From Weissella halotolerans DSM 20190 (GTDB lineage Bacteria; Bacillota; Bacilli; Lactobacillales; Lactobacillaceae), in contig NZ_ATUU01000003.1 in assembly GCF_000420365.1 (NCBI RefSeq), forward strand, positions 1 through 64,000: a stretch of 64,000 nucleotides of DNA, given 5' to 3'. This document shows, piece after piece, positions 8,541 to 15,084 of the stretch. The position numbers and the translations under genes were made by a program. Numbering within the stretch: position 1 is the first letter of the stretch; each line of letters starts with the position of its first letter. The notes under the pieces are model-generated. The model had not been told where the DNA came from. It was given only the letters and a program-made list of their open reading frames with translations, and did no database searches.

Positions 8541-9647
8541 ATGACAAATGAGGTCTTACCAGGTGCAACAGTAGGCATTTTAGGGGATGGCGTTACTGGA
8601 CGCTATTTGGCACAAGTAGCGCACAATCAAGGCTTTTTAGTTGCTGCCTTTAGTCAAGAGCCAAAGGCCCCTGTTTTGGCAGATGCGGACTATCAATTTA
8701 CGAGTGCACGTGATTTTGATAATTTTCTTGGTTTGGCTGACATCGTGACATATACGTCTTCATGGTTACCAGCTGAGATGATTGACCGGTTACACGACAG
8801 TCATTTACCCCAGGGAACTGATTTAATTAGTTATACAGATGATCATGCTTTGAGTAGGGCCTTTTGTGAAGAGCATGCCCTCAACATTTTGCCCTATGCA
8901 ATTGGGGTGTCGCTTGATGATGTAGCCAAGGCTACCGAGCTATTAGGATTTCCAGTAGTGGTTAAGCCAATTTTTAAACACCAGCATCATGATGATACAG
9001 TGATTCTACGAGGTATCTGGGACTTAGGGAAGGTGGCACCACTGATAGATGGGGGATCAATTATCATTGAATCCTGGCTAGATGATGTACGTGAGTTTTC
9101 ATTAACGGCGATTAAAGGAAGGGACGCTGAACTTGTCTATTATCCCATTCAAGAAACAAAACGCCTTGATCATTATGTTCGTTCAGCTTTTACACCCCAG
9201 GATTTACCCCATGATCTTTTAAAAGAAATGTATGCAGTAACTGAGCGCATGGGCAAGTTAATCGCATACCAGGGTGCCTTTCATTTGAATTTCTTTTATA
9301 GTCAACAAGGCAATCTTTATGTGCGCGATCTGACAGCTGGCATTCCAGATACAGATATCTTGTATGAGGCCACGGCCAGCCTGTCTGTTGTTGAAAACCA
9401 TTTTCGTGCGATTACTGGGCAAGCCTTGCAAACAGTTAGAAAGGAACAAGTAGGTATATACTTACCGGTTTTAGAAAGTCAAAAACAGGCTTTATTATGG
9501 CATTGGCATATGCAGAGCCAGTGGCAAATTGCAGTATACAATACGAGTATTCACGGTCGGATTGGTCATGTTTTGGCCCGGGGCGAGGATATTGATCAGC
9601 TCTTTAATCAATTGCAGGTAGCTCATGTATGGTCGAATTTAGACTAG
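8541..9647 (+). CDS. PurK-like ATP-grasp protein (orphan)
   Basis: 368 residues. An N-terminal Rossmann-like preATP-grasp domain (VGILGDGVTGRYLAQVA) is followed by an ATP-grasp core (LGFPVVVKPIFKH...SIIIESWLDDVREFSL) and a C-terminal barrel-like part. This is the layout of N5-carboxyaminoimidazole ribonucleotide synthase (PurK), which carboxylates AIR in purine synthesis. No purE or other pur gene is nearby, and the glycine-rich first motif is GDGVTGR rather than the usual GGGQLGR, so a diverged or different substrate is possible. It is 31 nt after the glucosaminidase gene and ends at a strong shared terminator. Confidence 0.7.
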   Translation: MTNEVLPGATVGILGDGVTGRYLAQVAHNQGFLVAAFSQEPKAPVLADADYQFTSARDFDNFLGLADIVTYTSSWLPAEMIDRLHDSHLPQGTDLISYTDDHALSRAFCEEHALNILPYAIGVSLDDVAKATELLGFPVVVKPIFKHQHHDDTVILRGIWDLGKVAPLIDGGSIIIESWLDDVREFSLTAIKGRDAELVYYPIQETKRLDHYVRSAFTPQDLPHDLLKEMYAVTERMGKLIAYQGAFHLNFFYSQQGNLYVRDLTAGIPDTDILYEATASLSVVENHFRAITGQALQTVRKEQVGIYLPVLESQKQALLWHWHMQSQWQIAVYNTSIHGRIGHVLARGEDIDQLFNQLQVAHVWSNLD

Positions 9648-9650
9648 ACA

Positions 9651-9691
9651 AAAAAGTGGTGCTTTGAATGATATTCAAAGCACCACTTTTT
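9651..9691. terminator. Bidirectional terminator, 19-bp stem
   Basis: The 5' arm 9651-9669 and 3' arm 9673-9691 pair over 19 bp with a 3-nt loop, flanked by A on one side and T on the other, so it works on both strands. It ends the PurK-like gene and, on the minus strand, the small membrane protein gene at 9699-9815. Confidence 0.95.
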
Positions 9692-9698
9692 TATTTTT

Positions 9699-9815
9699 TT
9701 AAAGGATAGAAATTACTGTAATCAAGGCGCTGCTAATTAAGATGAAGAGCATAAAAATTGTAAAGCCTTGGATAACTTTTTGCATAGTTGTTTTTTGTTT
9801 ATTGGTTTGTTTCAT
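9699..9815 (-). CDS. Small single-span membrane protein, DUF4044-like (38 aa)
   Basis: A short minus-strand frame from ATG 9815 to TAA 9699. It has a polar, Lys/Gln/Thr-rich start (MKQTNKQKTTMQKVIQ), then one hydrophobic helix (GFTIFMLFILISSALITVIS) running to the C-terminus. Size, basic head, single C-terminal helix and the ML motif match the DUF4044 family of tiny lactobacillar proteins of unknown function. The upstream AAAGTGGTG, 10 nt before the ATG, could be a ribosome site. It ends next to a strong terminator facing it, which supports transcription. Function is unknown. Confidence 0.6.
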   Translation of the reverse strand: MKQTNKQKTTMQKVIQGFTIFMLFILISSALITVISIL

Positions 9816-9958
9816 GAAGAGCGAGCACCACTTTCTAAGTTAATATTGATTTTTATATTAGGAGTATTATAACAAATTAAGGGCAGAATTACACCATAAG
9901 TAAGTTGAATCAAGTATAATTAAAGTTGATGACTAAATGTTGGAAAGGCAGGTAGCTG
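9816..9958. promoter_or_regulatory. Divergent intergenic region with a -10 for the plus-strand operon
   Basis: This region separates the minus-strand small protein from the plus-strand operon starting at 9959, so it should hold two divergent promoters. A consensus TATAAT lies at 9915-9920 on the plus strand; the -35 is weak. The sequence around 9820-9835 repeats an 11-nt piece of the terminator arm (AAAGTGGTGCT on the minus strand). Confidence 0.4.
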
Positions 9959-10324
9959 ATGGTAACCTTGATTCATTGGCCTTTGACAATTGGCCTGGTA
10001 ATAATAACATGGCTAAGTTTGATACTAGTAAGCAAATATGTCAGCTCTGTGAAGTGGCCTCAATCATTGCGACCAGTTGATGTAACTGTGTTTGTAATCT
10101 GGTGGAGTTTAGCTTCAATAACCTTTCAATTAACACACTATTCAATCCTTTTACCGCTACTTTTAATGTTTGTTATTTGGGGATTGGTAATAATTAGATT
10201 ACAAACCTTTGTCGGACAAAATTTTGAGCCGCGCCGTTTTTTATTAATTTGGTGGCGACTAGTAGATTTGGCGTCGTTACTGGTTTGGCTTTGCATCATT
10301 GTGTACGTTTGTTATTTCAAATAA
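9959..10324 (+). CDS. Four-helix membrane protein, DUF3397-like
   Basis: 121 residues, strongly hydrophobic, with four predicted membrane helices and a basic WW-rich loop (FEPRRFLLIWWRLVDLA) before the last one. Length, helix spacing and the F..RR....W segment resemble DUF3397 proteins, which in many lactobacilli are encoded just before mraZ; here it precedes a cold-shock gene. The family assignment is by general appearance. It lies 27 nt upstream of csp and is probably cotranscribed. The ribosome site is weak (AAAGGCAGG). Function unknown. Confidence 0.5.
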   Translation: MVTLIHWPLTIGLVIITWLSLILVSKYVSSVKWPQSLRPVDVTVFVIWWSLASITFQLTHYSILLPLLLMFVIWGLVIIRLQTFVGQNFEPRRFLLIWWRLVDLASLLVWLCIIVYVCYFK

Positions 10325-10351
10325 AAATAAGTTAAAAAGGGGACAAACAAA

Positions 10352-10576
10352 ATGGAAAAATTAGAGGGTACAGTAAAGATTTGGAATGCGGATCAAGGAT
10401 TTGGCTTTATTGAACTACCAGATGCGCAAGACGTTTTTGTTCATTATTCTGGCATTGTGACCCCCCATGTAGGAGACTTGGTAGTAGGGCAGCCAGTAAC
10501 CTTTGTTATGGTGCAGGGAGCACGTGGCTGGCAAGCTGCTGGGGTTGAGCCAAAGGAGGACGGATATCATGGATGA
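10352..10576 (+). CDS. Cold-shock-domain protein
   Basis: 74 residues, a single cold-shock OB-fold that binds single-stranded RNA or DNA. RNP1 appears as QGFGFI (residues about 15-20) and RNP2 as VFVHYS (about 29-34). It departs from typical CspA proteins in having KIWN instead of KWFN and Gln in place of Lys at RNP1, with a C-terminal extension (PKEDGYHG) that overlaps the next gene by 8 bases. A GGGG-type site precedes the ATG. The tight coupling to a Nudix hydrolase suggests constitutive operon expression rather than a classical cold-shock gene with a long leader. Confidence 0.85.
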   Translation: MEKLEGTVKIWNADQGFGFIELPDAQDVFVHYSGIVTPHVGDLVVGQPVTFVMVQGARGWQAAGVEPKEDGYHG

Positions 10577-11120
10577 TCAAGCAGCATATGAAGAACGGGT
10601 AGTGCAAGAAGATGTCCGCTATGATGGGCATATTATTCGAGTTGTTGAACAGACGGTTGCACTCCCCGATGGGCGCAGGGCTAAACGTGATATTGTTAAA
10701 CACAGTGGTGCAGTGGCAATATTGGCCATCACCCAGGATGACCGGATGATTTTAGAAAAGCAGTGGCGGGCTTCTGTGCAGGCGATGACTTTAGAAATTC
10801 CAGCGGGTAAAATTGATCAACGAGATCAATCACCTGAAGATGCGGTTGTCCGAGAACTAAATGAAGAAACGCGCATGAAAGCTGGTAAGTTGGAAAAAAT
10901 TGCGGGTTTTTATACATCGATTGGTTTTTCAAATGAATATATGGACCTGTATTTGGCGACCGATTTAACCCCTGTGGCGACTGCGTTACCACAAGATGAT
11001 GATGAAGCGATTACCTTGAGCTATTACACCTTTGAAGAAATGCGGGCGCTTTACCAATCAGGGGAACTGAAGGATGCTAAGACACTGATGGCTTATTTTT
11101 ATTGGCAAACCATGCAATAA
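10569..11120 (+). CDS. nudF: Nudix hydrolase, ADP-ribose pyrophosphatase type
   Basis: 183 residues. The Nudix box spans about residues 79-101 (AGKIDQRDQSPEDAVVREL then NEETR), with the REL-EE core intact; spacing before it is one residue longer than the consensus and the first acidic position is Asp. The N-terminal half (VRYDGHIIRVVEQTVALPDG) is typical of ADP-ribose pyrophosphatases, which split ADP-ribose to AMP and ribose-5-phosphate. Start 10569 is chosen because AAAGGAGGA precedes it and the ATG overlaps the csp stop; a longer frame back to 10503 lies inside csp. Confidence 0.88.
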   Translation: MDDQAAYEERVVQEDVRYDGHIIRVVEQTVALPDGRRAKRDIVKHSGAVAILAITQDDRMILEKQWRASVQAMTLEIPAGKIDQRDQSPEDAVVRELNEETRMKAGKLEKIAGFYTSIGFSNEYMDLYLATDLTPVATALPQDDDEAITLSYYTFEEMRALYQSGELKDAKTLMAYFYWQTMQ

Positions 11121-11144
11121 AACGTGGTGAAGGTGGGGATGGTA

Positions 11145-11411
11145 ATGGAAAGAATAAGACATACAGTTCAAACCTATTGGCAAAAATGGCAGGCTAAGCA
11201 GGAAAAGAATCAGGTACGACTAGAGGCTGCCAAGTCGATGACGCGTGGTGATTATCGCCTAAGTCGTAAAGGTCGTTATGAAATTAATCAAACCACGCAT
11301 CGTTTAACCCCAGCGGGTAAAACGACACGGCTTAGGCATCGGTTAAACATCACTATTATTATTTTAGGGCTGCTTATTATTGGCTGTTATATAGTGTTAA
11401 TCTATCTATAA
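11145..11411 (+). CDS. Small C-terminally anchored membrane protein, MacP-like by position
   Basis: 88 residues from ATG 11145, chosen because AGGTGGGG ends about 7 nt upstream (ATG 11139 is an alternative). The first 65 residues are very basic and polar (KGRYEINQTTHRLTPAG), and the last 22 form one membrane helix. In streptococci the gene between a Nudix hydrolase and MTA/SAH nucleosidase encodes MacP, a phosphoprotein that activates a class A penicillin-binding protein and has the same cytoplasmic-head, single-helix layout. Position and topology agree, but sequence similarity is not obvious by eye, so this is an inference. Possible kinase targets are the Thr residues at the TTHRLT stretch. 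Confidence 0.55.
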   Translation: MERIRHTVQTYWQKWQAKQEKNQVRLEAAKSMTRGDYRLSRKGRYEINQTTHRLTPAGKTTRLRHRLNITIIILGLLIIGCYIVLIYL

Positions 11412-11422
11412 GGAGAACGAAC

Positions 11423-12115
11423 ATGCGTTTTGGAATCGTAAATGCGATGGCTGAAGAAAAAAAGGAACTGGTTGCCGCTATGACAGCAGCAACAGTTCGT
11501 AAGGAAGGACAAGAGACCTTTTATGTGGGACAAATTGGGCAACACGAAGTTGTCTTAGTTGAATCCGGTATTGGAAAGGTAGCGGCAACGATTGCAACGA
11601 CTGTGTTAATTAATACCTTTGAGGTGGATGTAATTATCAATAGTGGATCTGCAGGCGCTCTTGGCCAGGATTTGCGGATTGGAGATGTAGTGGTGGCCGA
11701 TGCACTGGTCTATGGAGATGCTGATGCTCGCGCTTTTGGTTATGAATATGGACAAGTGCCACAACAGCCAGCTCAATTTATTCCAGATGAGGCCTTATCG
11801 GCAGCTATTGGCCAGGTTTTTGAAGAGGCAATGGCTGGTCAGTTATATCGGGGGCTAATTGTGACGTCTGACTCATTTATTGCCGGACCAGAACAAAAAG
11901 ACCATCTGTTGGCACATTTTCCAACGGCCTTATCAGCTGAAATGGAGGGAGCGGCCATTGCTCAAACAGCTAGCTTTTATCAGGTTCCCTTTGTTGTGAT
12001 TCGTGCAATTTCTGACAATGCTAATGGAGAGGCCGGTCCTACCTTTGATGAGTTTATTTGGGAAGCTGGTAAACGTTCGGCTGAGGGCTTAATTGCATAT
12101 TTGAAGACAGTTTAA
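11423..12115 (+). CDS. mtnN: 5'-methylthioadenosine/S-adenosylhomocysteine nucleosidase
   Basis: 230 residues, full length for the family. It hydrolyses MTA and SAH to adenine plus the thio-sugar, feeding methionine salvage and the activated methyl cycle, and it removes product inhibitors of methylation. Motifs seen: MAEEKKEL at the start, INSGSAGAL in the nucleoside phosphorylase fold, SDSFI, and AEMEGAAIAQTA, where EMEG binds the ribose, followed by the catalytic Asp in RAISDNA. A strong AAGGAGAA site precedes ATG 11423. It sits in the csp-nudF-macP-like-mtnN-DUF1831 operon. Confidence 0.96.
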   Translation: MRFGIVNAMAEEKKELVAAMTAATVRKEGQETFYVGQIGQHEVVLVESGIGKVAATIATTVLINTFEVDVIINSGSAGALGQDLRIGDVVVADALVYGDADARAFGYEYGQVPQQPAQFIPDEALSAAIGQVFEEAMAGQLYRGLIVTSDSFIAGPEQKDHLLAHFPTALSAEMEGAAIAQTASFYQVPFVVIRAISDNANGEAGPTFDEFIWEAGKRSAEGLIAYLKTV

Positions 12116-12130
12116 TGAAGGAGAAGACGA

Positions 12131-12475
12131 ATGGCATTTGAAGAAGTGGTGACAGTCCCAGGAGACCCACAAAAGTACCGTTTAAACGTGGCGGTTAAGC
12201 GCTATGCGTTGTTAGATTTGGGTTTTGTCCGTAACAATGCGGGGGCTTACGTGATGGAACGCTCTTTACAACCAATGAAGGGCTTGGCCAAGGCAATTAA
12301 ATTGAAAGTTGTAGTTAATCAGGACCTGACGGGGATTAAAATTAAAACGGTTAATCCAGTTGGAACCGCTAAGGTCAATATTTTTAACTTAGCTGATAAT
12401 AGCGCCTTGCTGGAACTTTATCATTACTATTTAGATGAGTTAGTGACGCGTGAGATTTTGCAGCTGGTTGCGTAA
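12131..12475 (+). CDS. DUF1831 protein
   Basis: 114 residues, soluble, alpha/beta, no signal or membrane segment. It resembles the DUF1831 family, small proteins restricted to Lactobacillales and commonly encoded after mtnN and before a cysteine desulfurase gene. Here the cysteine desulfurase that usually follows is absent and a 400-base gap comes next. It starts 15 nt after mtnN with GAAGGAGAA, so it is in the same operon. The role is unknown; a link to sulfur metabolism is only inferred from family gene order. Confidence 0.7.
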   Translation: MAFEEVVTVPGDPQKYRLNVAVKRYALLDLGFVRNNAGAYVMERSLQPMKGLAKAIKLKVVVNQDLTGIKIKTVNPVGTAKVNIFNLADNSALLELYHYYLDELVTREILQLVA

Positions 12476-12875
12476 GTAAGTTATTCTTATTGGCTTAGTT
12501 TAACTTTACGCTTGTTACTTATGTGCAATATTGAAGGTCAGTTCAAAGGGACTGTTCGTTAGTAAGTACATTAATCGTACCGGGGCTTATAATTTTGAGT
12601 GAAAATGGACCTGATTGATTAATGAATTCAGATGGATTATGACTGATGGCTAGCCTTTTTACTGGCTAAATTACAAAGGTCTTACACCTTACGGGTTTAT
12701 TTGATACATAAATGACATAATATGACTTCTTTTTGCAATATAAAAAGGAACTGACTTGGTAAACTAGTAATTGTCACCGCTAGATAGATTGTCATGTTGT
12801 TACTACCTGATTGCATCAGGTCGACCAGGATAATGGTGATGTGAAAAATGGGTAAAATAAGGAGAATGAGATTAT
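12476..12875. other. 400-base intergenic region before the LysM gene
   Basis: No coding region can be supported. It contains a small hairpin TAGCC/GGCTA (about 12649-12665) that could be a weak terminator of the DUF1831 operon, and a second hairpin CCTGA/TCAGG (12807-12821) inside what should be the LysM leader. Possible -10 elements (TAATAT near 12718, TAAACT near 12760) lack well-placed -35 boxes. A long leader before a wall hydrolase gene could be regulatory, but I recognise no known riboswitch in it. Confidence 0.35.
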
Positions 12876-13937
12876 ATGAATAAGAAAATAGTATCTGCCC
12901 TAACAGTTGCCGGTTTGGCAACCTTTGGTATGTCATCAGCTGCTTCGGCTGATAGTACGTATACGATTAAGCGTGGGGATACTCTGTCGAGTATTGCTCG
13001 CCAACACTCAGTTTCAGTACAGGCTTTGGCGGCCGCAAACCAGTTAAGCAATCCAAATATGATTTTTGCAGGACAACAGTTAAGTTTGACGGGGAATGTT
13101 CAAAATCAGACAAAACAGGTTAGCCAAAAACAGACAGGTTCGACGCATACTATTCAACCAGGTGAGACCTTATCGCGCATTGCACGGGAATATGGCGTTA
13201 GCGTACAAGAACTAGTAGCATTAAATCACTTGAGTAATCCTAGTATGATTTATGCTGGTGAAGAGTTGACGGTAAAAGGACAAGCAGGATCAGTTGCTCA
13301 ACCTGAAGTTCAGTCAGCCAAGCCAGCAGCACCAGTTACTCAATCATCTCAACAAGTAGACGTGAATGCAAGCACACATACGATTAAGGCGGGGGATACA
13401 TTATCAAGTATTGCCCGGCAGTATGGTACAACCGTCGATAAGCTTGTAGCGTTGAATCAATTAAATAATGCAGGCATGATTTTTGTTGGGGAACAATTGA
13501 CTTTGCGTGGTGAAGTTGCTCAACCTGAAGCTCAACCAGCTAAGCCAGCAGCACCAGTTGCTCAACCAACTCAACCTGAAGCTCAACCAGCTAAGCCAGC
13601 AGCACCAGTTGCTCAACCAACTCAACCTGAAGCTCAGCCAGCCAAGCCAGCAGCACCAGTTGCTCAATCAACTCAGACGAGCACTGGGTCGGTTTATGAG
13701 CAATTTATCGCTGCTGGTGGTACCGATGCACTTTGGCAAAATGTTGTATTACCAGAATCTGGTGGGAACCCTAATGCGGTGAGCCCTGCCGGTTATCGTG
13801 GATTAGGACAAACTATGCAAGCTTGGGGTACGGGTTCTGTTGCTAGTCAAACACAAGGAATGGTAAATTATGCTATTGATCGTTATGGTTCGATTGCGGG
13901 CGCTGTAGCCTATCGAGCTGCAAATGGTTGGTGGTAA
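12876..13937 (+). CDS. Secreted LysM protein with C-terminal transglycosylase-like domain
   Basis: 353 residues. The signal peptide is about 1-26 (ending SSAASA/D). Three LysM wall-binding modules start near residues 28, 89 and 167, each with the GDTLSSIAR or GETLSRIAR core. Between LysM3 and the C-terminus lies a Pro/Ala/Gln-rich linker with three 17-residue repeats. The last 80 residues (from about 271) look like a lytic transglycosylase/resuscitation-type domain with PESGGNPNAVSPAGYRGLGQ, whose Glu is the likely catalytic residue, and end in NGWW. It should bind and remodel peptidoglycan outside the cell. AAGGAGAA precedes the ATG. It ends before a 38-base palindromic terminator. Confidence 0.9.
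   Translation: MNKKIVSALTVAGLATFGMSSAASADSTYTIKRGDTLSSIARQHSVSVQALAAANQLSNPNMIFAGQQLSLTGNVQNQTKQVSQKQTGSTHTIQPGETLSRIAREYGVSVQELVALNHLSNPSMIYAGEELTVKGQAGSVAQPEVQSAKPAAPVTQSSQQVDVNASTHTIKAGDTLSSIARQYGTTVDKLVALNQLNNAGMIFVGEQLTLRGEVAQPEAQPAKPAAPVAQPTQPEAQPAKPAAPVAQPTQPEAQPAKPAAPVAQSTQTSTGSVYEQFIAAGGTDALWQNVVLPESGGNPNAVSPAGYRGLGQTMQAWGTGSVASQTQGMVNYAIDRYGSIAGAVAYRAANGWW
13521..13673 (+). repeat. Three 51-bp tandem repeats in the LysM linker
   Basis: Copies begin at 13521, 13572 and 13623 (period 51 bp, 17 codons, unit QPEAQPAKPAAPVAQPT). The first two are nearly identical; the third has synonymous changes and a Pro to Ser change near its end. A fourth, diverged copy begins near 13300 between LysM2 and LysM3. 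In-frame copy number change would alter the length of the wall-spanning linker. Confidence 0.95.
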
Positions 13938-13969
13938 GCGGTCAATCTAACTTATAAATTAAGCATAGG

Positions 13970-14007
13970 AAAAAGGAGATTAGGTTAGCTAACCTAATCT
14001 CCTTTTT
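13970..14007. terminator. Bidirectional terminator, 38-base perfect palindrome
   Basis: Arms 13970-13988 and 13989-14007 are perfectly complementary and bounded by A5 and T5. It lies between the convergent LysM gene (plus) and nrdI (minus), whose stop codon is 2 bases beyond it, so it serves both. Confidence 0.95.
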
Positions 14008-14008
14008 C

Positions 14009-14464
14009 TTAACTATTACTAGTGGCTAATCGGTCCTTAATTAAGCGGTAAATTCGTGCGACGTCGCGTTCATTGCCACGTAGTTCATAGTCCCCAATTA
14101 GGGGCACATGAAGATTGCTGGCATAGCGGCGTGCTGTTAGGATATATTGAGCATTAAAGTTCTTATTGCCTGAGCCAATAATACCTAGTAACTGTGCTTG
14201 ATTGTCAGCATAAGTGAGATAATCTCGTAAGGGGGTGGTTAAAATTTCTTTAACCCCATTATCGATACCATTGCCACCATCTAAATAAGTGGGGACAAAG
14301 GCAAAGTAAGGGTCATTTTCGGATCTATCAGGGGTCAATTCTGTAACTTCAACAGCCTCAAAGGTGAGTTGTTCGGGTTGTGTCTTGGCATAGGCAACAA
14401 GTTTATTAACAAATGAACGGGTATTTCCAGCTTGTGAGATGAAAATCAAACGAATGGCTGTCAT
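14009..14464 (-). CDS. nrdI: NrdI flavodoxin-like protein for class Ib ribonucleotide reductase
   Basis: 151 residues, flavodoxin-like. It supplies the oxidant needed to build the Mn(III)2-tyrosyl radical cofactor in NrdF. Features: FISQAGNTRSFVNKL (FMN phosphate loop), FVPTYLDGGNG, and GIIGSGNKNFN, which is typical of NrdI. The ATG at 14464 is preceded by AAAAAGGAGGG. Unlike in many genomes it is not in the nrdHEF operon but is encoded divergently beside it, so the 280-base region between them must carry both promoters. Confidence 0.93.
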   Translation of the reverse strand: MTAIRLIFISQAGNTRSFVNKLVAYAKTQPEQLTFEAVEVTELTPDRSENDPYFAFVPTYLDGGNGIDNGVKEILTTPLRDYLTYADNQAQLLGIIGSGNKNFNAQYILTARRYASNLHVPLIGDYELRGNERDVARIYRLIKDRLATSNS

Positions 14465-14682
14465 TAGCGCCCTCCTTTTTAAGTCATTGTTATTAACCTA
14501 ATCCAAAATTGGATTTGGGGCAAGCAAAAAATAGGGTAAGCGATTTGGAAGATACGAGATTGGAGCTTAGTGAGTTTTTAGCTAACGCTCTGTTGTTTTT
14601 TAATTAATTTGTAATAATGAACGAAAAGCCTGAACTAGCGGTACATAGCTGTGTCAAGCCTTTTTTTATCAATTTTTAAACC

Positions 14683-14711
14683 TTGCAAACCGTTATTTTT
14701 TTATCTATACT
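14683..14711 (+). promoter_or_regulatory. Promoter of nrdHEF
   Basis: TTGCAA (14683-14688) and TATACT (14706-14711) are separated by 17 bp, a good vegetative promoter, about 45 bp before nrdH. Upstream, GTACATAGCTGTGT (14641-14654) has only partial likeness to an NrdR box, so I do not call an operator. The region also contains the palindrome ATCCAAAATTGGAT near the nrdI start. Confidence 0.7.
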
Positions 14712-14756
14712 CGAAAACAGTTAAAAGAACATCAAGCAGAAAGAATGGTGAAGAAA

Positions 14757-14996
14757 ATGCAAAAAGTGACCGTATACACGAAAAATAATTGTGTCCAGTG
14801 CATGATGACCAAGAAGACTTTAGCACAGTATGGCGTTAACTTTGAAGAGCATAATGTCCAAGAGGAACCAGCAGCGATGTCAGCAGTAAAAGCACTCGGC
14901 TTTCAAGCGGTACCGGTGATTGTTGCTGAAGGGTTTGAACCTGTCCAAGGTTTTCGCCCAGATTTTTTAAAAAACTTGGCTAAAGAGACGATGTAA
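14757..14996 (+). CDS. nrdH: Glutaredoxin-like NrdH redoxin
   Basis: 79 residues. The thioredoxin-fold redoxin that reduces the NrdE active site. It begins MQKVTVYTKNNCVQCMMTKK with the CVQC redox motif, and has the FQAVPVIV cis-Pro motif and GFRPDFLKNL, both typical of NrdH. ATG 14757 is chosen over GTG 14745 because it fits the family N-terminus and a GGTGAAG site lies 8 nt upstream. First gene of nrdHEF. Confidence 0.93.
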   Translation: MQKVTVYTKNNCVQCMMTKKTLAQYGVNFEEHNVQEEPAAMSAVKALGFQAVPVIVAEGFEPVQGFRPDFLKNLAKETM

Positions 14997-15003
14997 TGTT
15001 ACG

Positions 15004-15061
15004 CATCTGTATGTAAAGGTCGGTGCAATCCAAGTGATTCCGCTTTACGTACATACAGATG
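15004..15061 (+). other. Long hairpin between nrdH and nrdE
   Basis: CATCTGTATGTAAAG (15004-15018) pairs with CTTTAC (15043-15048) plus ATACAGATG (15053-15061), a 15-bp stem with one 4-nt bulge and a 24-nt loop. There is no T run, so it is not a simple terminator. It may be an mRNA processing or stabilising element that sets the nrdH to nrdEF ratio. Confidence 0.75.
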
Positions 15062-15084
15062 TTCAGGTAGTAGAGGAGTAAGGA

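Noticed and set aside
12476-12875. c-di-AMP (ydaO-type) riboswitch before the LysM gene
   Set aside because: Such switches often precede wall hydrolase genes, but I could not find the conserved blocks or an expression platform.
13461-13667. Minus-strand ORF rich in Trp/Cys/Leu within the LysM gene
   Set aside because: It is the antisense shadow of the Pro/Ala/Gln repeat; the repeated composition explains the open frame.
14641-14654. NrdR box upstream of nrdH
   Set aside because: Only one half resembles the 16-bp NrdR palindrome, and no second copy is found at the usual spacing.
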